From assembly GCA_020740775.1 (NCBI GenBank), contig JAHEWK010000024.1:124001-188000 (forward strand): a stretch of 64,000 nucleotides of DNA, given 5' to 3'. Positions within the stretch are counted from its first letter, which is position 1; each line of letters starts with the position of its first letter. The notes beneath the pieces are model-generated. The model was not told the origin of the DNA. It did no database searches and worked only from the letters and a program-made list of their open reading frames with translations. The stretch comes from Ilyonectria destructans. Its lineage: Eukaryota > Ascomycota > Sordariomycetes > Hypocreales > Nectriaceae. Position numbers and translations under genes: made by a program. This document shows positions 1 to 9,095 of this stretch, piece after piece.

Positions 1-237
1 TACCAATTCAGCCCTCTTTCTTGGTGGAAGGAGCACGAAATGGAATTTCCGAACCTCTCTCGAATGGCCTCTGACTTGCTGTCTATCCCTACAATGTCAG
101 CAGAGACTGAAAGGTCGTTCAGTAGCGCGGGAAAGATGATATCACCTTTACGAACTCGTCTTGATCGACACACTATTGGAATGGAACAGAGTATGCGGTC
201 ATGGAGCAGGGAGGGTATTGTCCTGCCCTCGTGGTAG
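1..237 (+). CDS. hAT transposase, C-terminal dimerisation domain (partial)
   Basis: Open from the first base, so the gene continues to the left of the window. The residues match the hAT C-terminal dimerisation region (Dimer_Tnp_hAT): a hydrophobic LSRMASDLLSIPTMSAETER stretch, then RSFSSAGKMISPLRTRL, then a short helix and a stop at 237. This domain assembles the transposase that cuts and pastes hAT elements. The same motif occurs in decayed form in the hAT at 9096-11896 and in good form in the hAT at 59476-62732, which helps the assignment. Only about 78 residues are visible, so activity of the full protein cannot be judged. Confidence 0.8.
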   Translation, partial: YQFSPLSWWKEHEMEFPNLSRMASDLLSIPTMSAETERSFSSAGKMISPLRTRLDRHTIGMEQSMRSWSREGIVLPSW

Positions 238-529
238 TGATGAGTGGGTAGTGATGAGTGGGATCGGCGTTAAGACGTGAAGATCGGAGATATCCGTTCT
301 TCCGAAACAACCAACTGCAATCGAACTGAGAGCAGCCTCCTCCAACTTCAATCCAACTGAAAATATACTTGGCCGGATGTCAATCCAACTGCGAGGAGGT
401 ACCAGTTGAGTTGAATTGGTTGATTACGCACTCTGCATTCGATTCGATACGAATCTGCGGGAGATACGTTTGATTCGAATCGAATCTCTTGGCGTTCGAT
501 TTGATAGATTCGTAAAATGTCCATCCCTG
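1..529 (+). mobile_element. hAT transposon, 3' end (enters from left edge)
   Basis: The stretch carries the end of a hAT transposase followed by about 290 bp of subterminal sequence with repeated CAATCCAACTG and TTCGATTCGA-type motifs. It stops at a typical hAT terminus that reads CAGGGATGGACATTTTACG on the minus strand, ending at base 529. The next 8 bases (530-537, gctatgac) would be one copy of the target duplication, but the partner end lies outside the window, so the boundary is inferred from the terminus alone. Confidence 0.6.
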
Positions 530-695
530 GCTATGACCTATTTGACATCTTATAACATTATCCCTTACTCTAAAGAGGTTCTATAGAAGTATAGCGAGAT
601 TCCGCAAGTTTATAGAAACATATCACTGCTGGAACAAAATCCATAAAGATATTCTATTTGTATCGAATGAACTGTTGCAGTAAGGAACAATTCTA

Positions 696-1546
696 TCACA
701 TCGCTAATACATTTACTAGACCCAGAATCCCCCATCCCAACTGGCCCATGACAATCCTCGCTCCCGCGCCAGTAGAAGATGTTACAGCTGGTCCACTACC
801 CGCACGTGTTTCACTGCTAGAGCTGAGTGTAGTGGAGGGGAGGAATGTGTCGCTCCCAGAACTGCTGGCGGAGCTGCTGGCGGAAGTGCTGTTCGTAGGG
901 GCGATCATGAAAACTCCACTTGTCACATACCAGGGTGAATTCTTGGACGGCAACACATCGTGATCCGACTGCTGAATGTAAATAGCCAAATAGTAAGAAA
1001 AGTTCCCTGACAAAGTCTGATAGAGGTCGTTAAAGGGTGAAGATACGTTCCACACTGTTCATAAGTCAGTACTGAAAGTCAACACATATCGCAAAGCCAT
1101 GCCCCCCTTCCCAGGGTAGGAAAAGAGTGAGACAAACCATGATTTCCACTATTTGACACATTTGTCGCTATCTTCCCACACTGCGAATTAACAAGCCAGC
1201 CATCACATCCATATGACATGTTCGAGTTAAAAGAATTCGCCTCGAACTCCTCGTCATCATCCCAAAGTTCAATTGAAATGCTACCCGGAATGGCCGGTGG
1301 CCTCCATTGAATTGTATATTGCGAGCCGTATACGATGGTCTCGCCCTGGGAAGGATGAAGAATGCTGCTGCTACCTGTGGCTTGGGAGCCGGAAGTAGAA
1401 GAATGGGCAGGCGTTGATGTCGTGAGAGATGATGGCGGTACAGATTGCGTTGCTGCTGATGTGGCCTTGGTGCTGAAGAGGAAAAGAACCAGGGTAAGAG
1501 CCATTTGGATAATAGATAATATAGAAGACATAGTGGGTGGTCTCAT
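696..1546 (-). CDS. Kre9/Knh1-like secreted, GPI-type cell-wall protein
   Basis: Two exons, 1546-1138 and 1054-696, joined across an 83-nt GT-AG intron (1137-1055) give 255 residues in one frame. Residues 1-30 form a signal peptide (a second Met lies 5 codons in). A Ser/Thr-rich segment is followed by a Kre9/Knh1-type N-terminal fold: GSQYTIQW, an IELWDDDEE strand, and after the intron NVSSPF and YYLAIYIQQSD. The C-terminal part is again Ser-rich and ends in a hydrophobic tail (GWGILGLVNVLAM) suited to GPI attachment. In yeast the Kre9/Knh1 family is needed for beta-1,6-glucan; here only a wall or surface location is inferred. Without the intron the first exon would run into a stop, and the splice restores the family's strand order. 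Confidence 0.72.
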
Positions 1547-1906
1547 CCCACGCTAAAAGCTGCGATTGGTATTGTGGTTGCGATGATTTTGCAACAGTTT
1601 GCAAAAGACGGCCCTTCTCTTTCCAAAATGATATATCTAGAGGTATATATATATCTCTGGACCAACTTGATCAGCAGAGGACCCACCTAGATCAGTGGCT
1701 TGCCTTGCTCCCGGAATGGCTCGGGACAGTCAAATGACAGGGATTAATGCGCTAGGCAAGGGTTAAGACACGTCGTCTCTGGACTAAGATCTGAATAGGA
1801 ATAACTCAGCCCTGTTATTGACATCCAAAGCCCATCACCTAACATCAAATCACCAAATACGAAATATTAAGGTTTAACCCGCGTACCTTTTCAAAGTATA
1901 CTGCAC
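1547..1906. other. Intergenic, upstream of the Kre9-like gene
   Basis: Nothing convincing beyond AT-rich stretches near 1630-1670 that could serve the divergent minus-strand gene. No conserved ORF, repeat or RNA gene seen. Confidence 0.4.
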
Positions 1907-2900
1907 TCAGCTCTCGGCACTCGGCACTGTAGCGGACTTCGGTGTTCTCCTTCGCCGAAAAATGAAACGAATGCGTGAGAAAACGTGATGATTACTATAT
2001 TGACGCGTTCGTTCTTGGGGGGTGGGATCTTTTAGGTGTGAAGGGCGGAATTTCCCCTGCAGGGATGTAACGGGAGTATCCAGCACCTTTTTCAGAGAAT
2101 CAGATATGGCTGCCTGGTAGTCTTGGACGACTCCAGCAAGCGACTCAGCGAAGTTGGTCCAGGAAAGGAATTTATCGGCAGTTGGTGTATTTCTCGAATG
2201 CGTTCTTTCCAATGCCAGCCACTGTTCCTGCGAAGTGTATCACACCCACGGTAGAAGTGATTGCTTGGACAATGTTCCTCAGAGGGGAAACGTTGTCGTC
2301 AGGCTCCGGATATACTGTAGGTCTGAAACGATGCCCGGAAGCGTAAGGCTAATAATGTCGGAGGAACAGCCAATAGCGGTATTGATCGAATTCATGTATT
2401 TGTTCCAGTTCTGGATTGCCACAAGAGCATACCTAATGAAGGGTATCCGTTAATTAATAATACATATATTGTACAGATGGGACGCACTAGGCCGGTGGTT
2501 CAACCAGAGTACATAGCTGGCCAGCATTGCAGAACTGATCGAGACCACTAAAGTCTGTTAGTATCAATCATATTTTACGAAGTCTTCTGCATAGGGTATT
2601 ACCAAAAAAAAGTTCAGAGTGCCAAAGGAATCTGCCAAGGACTGGACCTTGTTCGTAGGTGTAGTAGTCACGTTGGCTGTCCAGGACTTTAGATATGCAT
2701 CGATATCAATTTGTTCTTTTAAATCACCTGCAAGCTCGCAAGCTATAGGACACAGATGACCGCTAGCTAGCAGCTACGGGCGTCTGACACACATAAAGTA
2801 TAGAGGCTATAGCGGATACGGCAAGAAGGCTGCCTAATCTTTTATGTACCTTAGGTAACGACTTGATGTGATGATGTCAAGGTACTAGCTCGGCAGAAAC
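1907..2900 (-). pseudogene. Decayed multi-exon gene for an unrecognised, possibly secreted protein
   Basis: On the minus strand a chain of protein-like segments is separated by splice-like signals. A hydrophobic LGSLLAVSAIASILYVC segment (about 2850-2790) resembles a signal peptide. It is followed by an acidic helix (about 2770-2603), a GTAATA donor, a short exon near 2560-2500, and two later segments at about 2430-2160 and 2212-1907. The last two are both protein-like but lie in different frames, and stops fall between segments, so I read this as a broken gene rather than a working one. I do not recognise the family. Alternatives are a functional gene with more introns than I resolved, or chance. 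Confidence 0.3.
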
Positions 2901-3189
2901 CTTTGAAATGGACCTCCGCAGACAAGGAGACGAAATGATAGCGAAGAAAGGTAGGTATTGAAGTTCAGGATCGAGCTGTTTGGAACATGAAGCGTCGACA
3001 AGACACCAACTGTTGGCGACGAGGGATGCGCCTAAACTCTTCCAAGAGGGGGAGAGAGGAAAGTGGCAACACCAAAAGGTCCCTGCCATGTTCAGGCTGT
3101 GGAGTAATGTTGGTGTGAAGGATGTTGTTGGTTCGGGTTGTTGGGTTGGGGTCATAGGGAGCGATAAGCTTTCGAGGCCGAACACTGGT

Positions 3190-3869
3190 TGAATGGATTA
3201 ATGGGAGCGTGCATGTGATGATAGCTTCCTCAAGGTGCCGAATACCCGGAACGATTAGCGGAAAGCCATCCGGGTTTTTAATCCCTGCACAAAAGTGCAT
3301 GTACAGATGCTTGGGCGTGCCGACTTCCGGACTGGAGCCACAGCATGAATTGACCGTTTGGTTTCTCACGTGCACTTGGAGGTGATGTCCTGCCGGATTC
3401 ATACGACGAGGAGAATGCATTTGCTGTTGATTGGGGCGTGTCGCATTTTGTGTTCATAGCGCCATTCACCCGCGGACTGTTTCCGCTGTCTGGGCTACCC
3501 CCAGACATGGAGTTTGGATTAGAATTATTTTTCTTGTGTCACTGGTGACATGTTTCAAATACACATGTCCTCTCTGCCTGTTCTCTTCGAACCAACGATG
3601 CAAATAGGGAGGACAAAAATTCCTCCGAGCATACCTCGAAAGCAGCATGCTTACGGCACAGCACAGCCGATCACAGTCCTCACAGCCCAACCACCCAGGG
3701 TACCCCACCCCACCCCTTGCCTTGCCAGTGGCCTCGGCCTTAGGACCCTTGTTATTTAAATCGGTAGGTCTTGGCACGCAGACAGTTTCTCGAAGGCGAG
3801 TTGTTGATTTTCCGTTTGGAAGTCCTTTTCACCCAGGTTGGAAATAGCAAGTCCTTACACACAAACATA
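3190..3869. other. Intergenic stretch
   Basis: Open reading frames here are short, overlap on both strands and have no recognisable domain. The last 100 bases are presumably the promoter and 5' leader of the gene starting at 3870. Confidence 0.35.
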
Positions 3870-4843
3870 ATGCCAACAGCAACTTCCATCTCAGGCTATA
3901 GCCTGACAAACAACGGCCCTCTGACACCGACGTTTACCGCGCCGGCGTCATGCTCCACCCCTTTTGCCATTTCGATCAGCCCTGTAACAGACCCGACTTT
4001 GTTCCAGTGGCAGGTGCAGTGCGATGCCCTGCCACCAGCGGACTGCAACCCTTCCGGCTCTATAATTAGGTCCATCGACTCTTCTGCGGAGGGAAGCAAT
4101 CCAAATGCTGGCATGATCCTCGTGTACCACTCGCCAGGACTTGTCTGCCCCGCCGGCTGGGCTACCGTTGGTACGGCAGCCAAGCTCAACCCCACGTCCA
4201 CCATCATATCTGGGGCCTTTAACCAGTCTGATGAGATCCCCACCGGTTCCCATCTTGGCTTCTTCAAGCCATACCTGGACGTCTTCCTGGCAGCCCTTGA
4301 CCCTGGCGAGACTGCTGCCCTGTGCTGCCCTAGGTTCGCGCCCTTGCCTCCAACCAATCGGCTCATGCCCATATTTGTAAATGGCGCGGGAGCTAACATT
4401 ATTTCTCCAGTTCTTACACAACCATCGGTGGCGCCTGCTACTCAACACTCCCGAGATCGATCTTCACTCCAACTGGTGGCTGCGAGCGCATCATTCCCGA
4501 CGGCGACGTAGGCACCGTATACGGCACATGGACCATTGGCGGACAGACGATCACTGGGGCCCTGGACACGATCAAGGCAACGTCACCAGTATCATCAGTG
4601 ACGGCCTCATTTGCGCCCTCAGAAGCGACTTCATACGTCGGGGTGGCGATTAGTGATATGTTCATCCTGGTCCACCAGGCTTCTGATGCTGCAAAGGCTT
4701 CGACAACATCGGGGACCAGTGCATCAGCATCCAGCACTTCCAAGACGAATGCGGCCGTGCGCGTGAGGGGCAATGGGGACAGGCTTGGGGTTGCCACTGT
4801 GTGCTGCCTGGCCCTTATTCTCGGAGCTGTTCTCGCAGTGTAA
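3870..4843 (+). CDS. Fungal cell-surface protein with C-terminal GPI/TM tail
   Basis: Exons 3870-4333 and 4411-4843 are joined by a 77-nt intron with a perfect CTAAC branch site (gctaac, 4392-4397) and CAG acceptor but an unusual GTTCGC donor; the product is 298 residues. The splice creates CCPSSYTTIGGACYS, matching a common pattern in an uncharacterised family of filamentous-fungal surface proteins: an N-terminal GPLTxTFTxPxSC, a middle YHSPGLVCPAGW segment, then CCPS..GxCYS, then an exposed beta-rich part. The C-terminus is Ser/Thr-rich (STTSGTSASASSTSKT) followed by RLGVATVCCLALILGAVLAV, a membrane or GPI signal. There is no classical N-terminal signal peptide from this ATG; an upstream in-frame ATG at 3771 adds 33 residues without improving the match. 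The role is unknown. Confidence 0.75.
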
Positions 4844-5423
4844 CTCGTTGCTCCGGGTGAGAGAAGAGTTCATTTGAAAGTTACGATAGTAATGCATTTT
4901 ATTGCATGCACGATATGGGTTCTCCACAGGTCGAAACCTTGTAAATCAGGTCACCTCCATCGGTCTTAGCTGTCACAGCCACGAGGGAGCTCAACTGTAG
5001 CGTGGTGGTGCGACGGTCTTTCGACCTAGAAGCCGTGCCTGAAGACGGGCTCTTTATTGAGCCACCTGCGTACGTTTCATTGTGCGAGGGTTGATTGAGT
5101 TGATTGAGTACATACAAGGGCCCATCTAATATAGGCCGCACCCCCCTTTAGGGGGTTCTATCTAGCCTAATCACGGTGTCTAATCCGGCGTAACGGAACA
5201 GGCGGAGGAACGGAGCCGTCCGAGGCTTTGATACCTTCGACCGAGACCGTATCTTCCTGGTACCCGTGACTAAGTTGGCCTGTTGCCGTGACACTCTTCC
5301 GTTTCAACCAACGAATTGTGGGGAATCATACATATAAAGCCCATAGCTTAGCCTGCAGGGTTTCCCTTGGCCGATGCCAAAGTCTAGACCTACAGGAAGG
5401 ATTCAGAGCCTTGAGCCCTTTCG
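4844..5423. other. Intergenic stretch
   Basis: No supported gene. A minus-strand ORF of 80 codons near 4899-5141 lacks recognisable features and a conserved start context. Confidence 0.35.
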
Positions 5424-6488
5424 TCACACCAGGAAAGTCCACGGTCGCATCCGGTCAATGCTCAGTAGAGATTCCTCCCAACATAGTATGACGTACAAAG
5501 CAAATGATCCTGGACCCTTCATCCGAAATTCGCCTTGGCTAACATTTTCTTCTTCTTCTTCTTCTTCTTCTTCTTCTTCTTCTTCTTCTTGGTGGCAATC
5601 ACATAAATGCGCCCAGTTTCTTTCTAAGAAAACTTTTGCTAAGTAGAGGTCCGACTCAGAAGGAACACTGGTGTCGTTGATGTCCATCTCACTTTCAGCA
5701 TCTGAGACATCCGACTCAGAGCTGGAGTCTGTTTCGAAAGCGTCTTCTGACTGAGGCTCGACGTCGGACAGTAATCCATCGCCAATGCCTTCTTCTTGAT
5801 AGGTTGTGTTCCCATCTTCCCGTATTCTACCCGCGTCGTTTTCGACTGCTCTGTATGCATCTAGGTCGGGAGGGGCACTTGTTCTCTCAGGCGAGAAGCG
5901 CGATGTGCTTTCTCTCTCTGAGGAACCCGATATAGGAGCATAGTGCGAATGTAAATCCGAAGTTTCGCATATGTCATCATCCCCGGTAGAGTGACACTGG
6001 TCACCACATGGTCCCATCACGCACGAGCTCAACACTGCCTCTCCTAACGGGCTAGGCGAATTTGAGCCCGTATTAATTGTTCTGCGTGGCTCTGCCGCAT
6101 TGCGTAGATGCTGCAGACACGGCGGCGCCAACACAGCCCCTTCCGTTGATTGTGAACGCAATCCATTTATGGCCACAATGGTGTCGCTTGTAGTGTCGTT
6201 CAAGGCTGGTGGGAGTGGCGCCTCAGTTCGATCTGACCGGCTAGCGGTATTTGCGAGGACATCAAGGCAGCTTGTTGACTCTGGGCGACCTTGCGGCGAG
6301 GATGAAGGTGGCAAAGCTTCTATCGGTTGGGGGACATAAACTTGAAATCGGATATCTCCGTGCACCGAGGAGTTCCGAAGCCGTCGTCGGGCGCGTTTAG
6401 CAATGACATCTTGCCTTGCTTTCTCCTCTGGCGTATCGTACTTTCGAGGTCGCCCACGCCTTTTGGCTGCTTCAGGCATAGTGAGCAA
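5424..6488 (-). CDS. AT-hook DNA-binding protein with poly-Glu expansion
   Basis: A single open frame of 354 codons. Residues 8-17 carry an AT-hook core (KRRGRPRKYD) followed by a very basic helix (KARQDVIAKRARRRLR), so the N-terminus should bind AT-rich DNA. The middle is low-complexity and Ser/Pro-rich; residues about 250-300 are acidic (EDAFETDSSSESDVSDAESEMD). A run of about 14 glutamates is encoded by a TTC/GAA microsatellite (about 5546-5590). The 30 or so residues after the run change character, so the original C-terminus may have been lost by slippage or frameshift. Proteins starting this way are frequent in repeat-rich and subtelomeric ascomycete DNA; I infer a mobile-element or repeat-associated origin but cannot name the family. 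The second Met (6479) is an equally good start. Confidence 0.5.
   Translation of the reverse strand: MLTMPEAAKRRGRPRKYDTPEEKARQDVIAKRARRRLRNSSVHGDIRFQVYVPQPIEALPPSSSPQGRPESTSCLDVLANTASRSDRTEAPLPPALNDTTSDTIVAINGLRSQSTEGAVLAPPCLQHLRNAAEPRRTINTGSNSPSPLGEAVLSSCVMGPCGDQCHSTGDDDICETSDLHSHYAPISGSSERESTSRFSPERTSAPPDLDAYRAVENDAGRIREDGNTTYQEEGIGDGLLSDVEPQSEDAFETDSSSESDVSDAESEMDINDTSVPSESDLYLAKVFLERNWAHLCDCHQEEEEEEEEEEEEEENVSQGEFRMKGPGSFALYVILCWEESLLSIDRMRPWTFLV
5546..5590. repeat. (TTC)n microsatellite inside the AT-hook gene
   Basis: About 14-15 perfect TTC units. Read on the minus strand they encode the uninterrupted Glu tract of the AT-hook protein. Confidence 0.9.
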
Positions 6489-6562
6489 GATGCAGTATTA
6501 CAGTCATTGGCTTGGGATGTGTTGAAGTTCCCGCAGCTTGATGAAATGAGCTTGCCCCTGAG

Positions 6563-6692
6563 TTGACCGCGAAATCCTGATTAGGCTAGTGCGTGACCGC
6601 GAAAATCAAATGAAGTTAGTGCGTGACCGCTAAATTCTGGTTGGCTAGAGACTTTGAGCGCTATGTCTCAAATAGGCTAGTGCAATGACCGC
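6563..6692. repeat. Four TGACCGC sites, three at exact 30-bp spacing
   Basis: TGACCGC occurs at 6564-6570, 6594-6600, 6624-6630 and 6686-6692, giving spacings of 30, 30 and 62 bp. Each is followed by an A-rich GAAA/TAAA and preceded by a GGCTAGTGC-like block. The array lies 75-205 bp upstream of the minus-strand AT-hook gene start, so it could be a repeated operator; a decayed tandem repeat is the alternative. Confidence 0.55.
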
Positions 6693-6849
6693 GAAACTCA
6701 AAAGGGTAATTTCAACTGACCCGATGGCTTCGTATACAAGGCATATCACGGGGTGTAGAATGGATCCAACACGTTACCTTGGAAGGATTGCGCGCAAGCC
6801 TGGCTTCTAACACATGCCGAGAAGTCAAATGTTGTATGACATTGAAATA

Positions 6850-7837
6850 TCAAACGCCAAAGTGAACATATGGAACCCAGAGTGGCCGCCGCGGCTCTGA
6901 CTCCTGTATCAGTTCAGCGTCCCTGTCCGCTCCCAACAGCCGTGACCTTCCGCGCCTGGCATCCTCGCCGTCCACCCACTGGTCTCGGGTTGTCCTCATC
7001 GCCCGGTGAAGCCCCCGGCTCACGCAGTCATCCCTTACCCCCTCATCCCGCAGAACCTCATATGTCATTCTCGCCATGTCCACACATAATCGGTCATCAA
7101 CGCTCCAAAGCGTGCCCACCACGTGACGGAACCCCGCCAGTTGGCAAGCATTGGCAAGATGGATGCTCTCGTCGACAGACCCCTCATCCAGGATCTGACC
7201 AGTCCCACATGCCGAGAGGTAGGCGCGGCTGTCTCGAGTCAGCGCCTGTGGCCTTTGTTGTAAGATTAGATAACCATAACGACAGCAACAATGACAACTT
7301 CAAAGACGTCTTCACATTATCAAGAATCTTTGTTCTTTGTTCACAAGTTAGTGTGTTCTCAATCTTGCTCTGAATTTATCCTTCCCTTTGTTCCAGGCTC
7401 TTGTTATGTTTGCCTTTGTCATTAGAATAAAGGCCTAAACGAAGGAACAGAGGACCGTTAGAGGATAAGCTTTCTAGTCTTACCAATTTAAACTTCAGGG
7501 AGCTAGGACTCGCTTCAATGGCCTGAAACTTTGCACCCGGTCTCGTGGATAGCTTGGCGACGAGTCTTCTCAAATCAGCTGCGATTTTGTCACATTCGTT
7601 TACCGTGGCCGCAATTCAGAGTTCTTCTTTTGATGTTTTGCCAGCAGATTTAAGCTTCAATGCCCGTCGATTTCTTGCACGGATCTCTTCCAAGTTCTTC
7701 TCTAGCTCTTGGACCTCAGGAGTCTTACCATCCGCGACAAGACGAAGTGCGCGAACAGTCGTGGTGATTCTGCCGCCGAATTCGATGAATGTTAGAATAC
7801 TAGACGTGAGGGAGATGATGGCGAATGCTTCAGCCAT
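6850..7837 (-). pseudogene. Broken STAND gene: N-terminal regulatory domain joined to a CHAT-domain end
   Basis: Starting at 7837 the minus strand encodes MAEAFAIISLTSSILTFIEF, the usual opening of the fungal STAND/NLR N-terminal domain, and then its helices (ECDKIAADLRRLVAKL near 7585-7540). An in-frame TGA (7618-7616) interrupts this domain; a CGA-to-TGA change would explain it. The frame degenerates from about 7440 to 7270. From about 7259 to 6850 it reads as the C-terminal half of a CHAT protease: LSACGTGQ with the expected cysteine, then GFRHVVGTLWSVDDRLCVD, ending in LWVPYVHFGV. The nucleotide-binding or repeat core expected between such domains is missing, so this is either an internal deletion or a fusion of two fragments. 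Function is probably lost. Confidence 0.65.
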
Positions 7838-8252
7838 TGTGAACGAGAGGAAGGTTAGGCGGAAAAGCAGGAGAGAGGTTGGTTTCTACGGGTTGACAGA
7901 AGTGAGGCGGACGGGATGTCAGCCGATAATGAGGGGTTGAAACAACGTGTCAATCACGTGTTGGTGCAGGCATATTCGTTTGTTGTCTCCCTTGGATGCT
8001 TTAAATCCTTCAAGAACAAGGTCTTGCGTGCTGGTTCTATGAGCTTGCAACTTCGTGCCCATCAACCTTTAATCTATCTTGAATTCAACCCGCCATCAGG
8101 TCGCCGAATGACCGGCGTTTCAGGCCGAAATTGAGGGTCCGTGGCCACCAAAGGCGGTGCAGGGCCTTCATTTTTGGACAGATCACCATCATTTTGGCAG
8201 GAGCATCAATTATCCCCATTACCGACCAACCATAACCCGCCACCACAACGCA
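7838..8252. other. Stretch between the STAND start and the Crypton gene
   Basis: No gene supported. It should contain the left boundary of the Crypton element, which I could not place because Cryptons lack long terminal repeats. Confidence 0.35.
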
Positions 8253-9095
8253 ATGGAATCTACGGATTCGAACGCAATTAAGGATCCCAGGGTTAGGGCG
8301 GCTATCGAGCACTACCTACTGGATCTAGAAAGTACCACGCCGCCGAATACGTTGAGGAATTACAAGCCTAAGCAGAAGGAATGGCAGGTTAGTACATGCA
8401 GACAGATGCAGATGCATCTGCAACACCTATATACACAGAGGAGGCTCTATTTCACATTGGATTTTCCTAGTAACGATAAGCAGGACTGGTGTGAGCAAAA
8501 CTGGCCTGCTATACCTGCAGGATGGCCTCCACAGGACCCGATTCCATCTGGTCAACAGCTGCCCGGAGATCTCGTCGATGAAGGCAAACTACTGCTCTTT
8601 ATGAAAGAGACTGTAGTATCCCGGGCTCCAAGGAAGGGAAAGAGGGTTGCCCATGAAAGGAAACATCACCTCGAGGAACAGGAAGCGAAAAAGGCTGCGA
8701 AACGACGGAAACATGCACCAGGTAAGCTAAGCAGTTACTACCATGGAGCAGTCTGGCCCCCGGGACCCCAGCTCATTCACATCCATTTTAGGGGACACCA
8801 TCTATGTTGGTGGTAAGGATGATAGTAGTAGCAGTAGCTCTGACTCTGACTTCGAAATATTCGAGTCCCAGCTTAAACTGCAGTATAATTCTGTACGTGG
8901 GTACGTCTCAGCGATCCAAAAGCTCTACGATGAGCAGAAAACTAGGGGGATCAACCCTGCGCCGCGGCCACAAGGCGTGGCGTTGAAAGCTCTCAAGCGC
9001 AGTATCCTAGCCACTACGTGGTCTAAGAAGCGAAAAGAGTATACCGATAGAGGCGTGGGGACCTTAAGAGATGTATACTCGCCGGCGCAGATACC

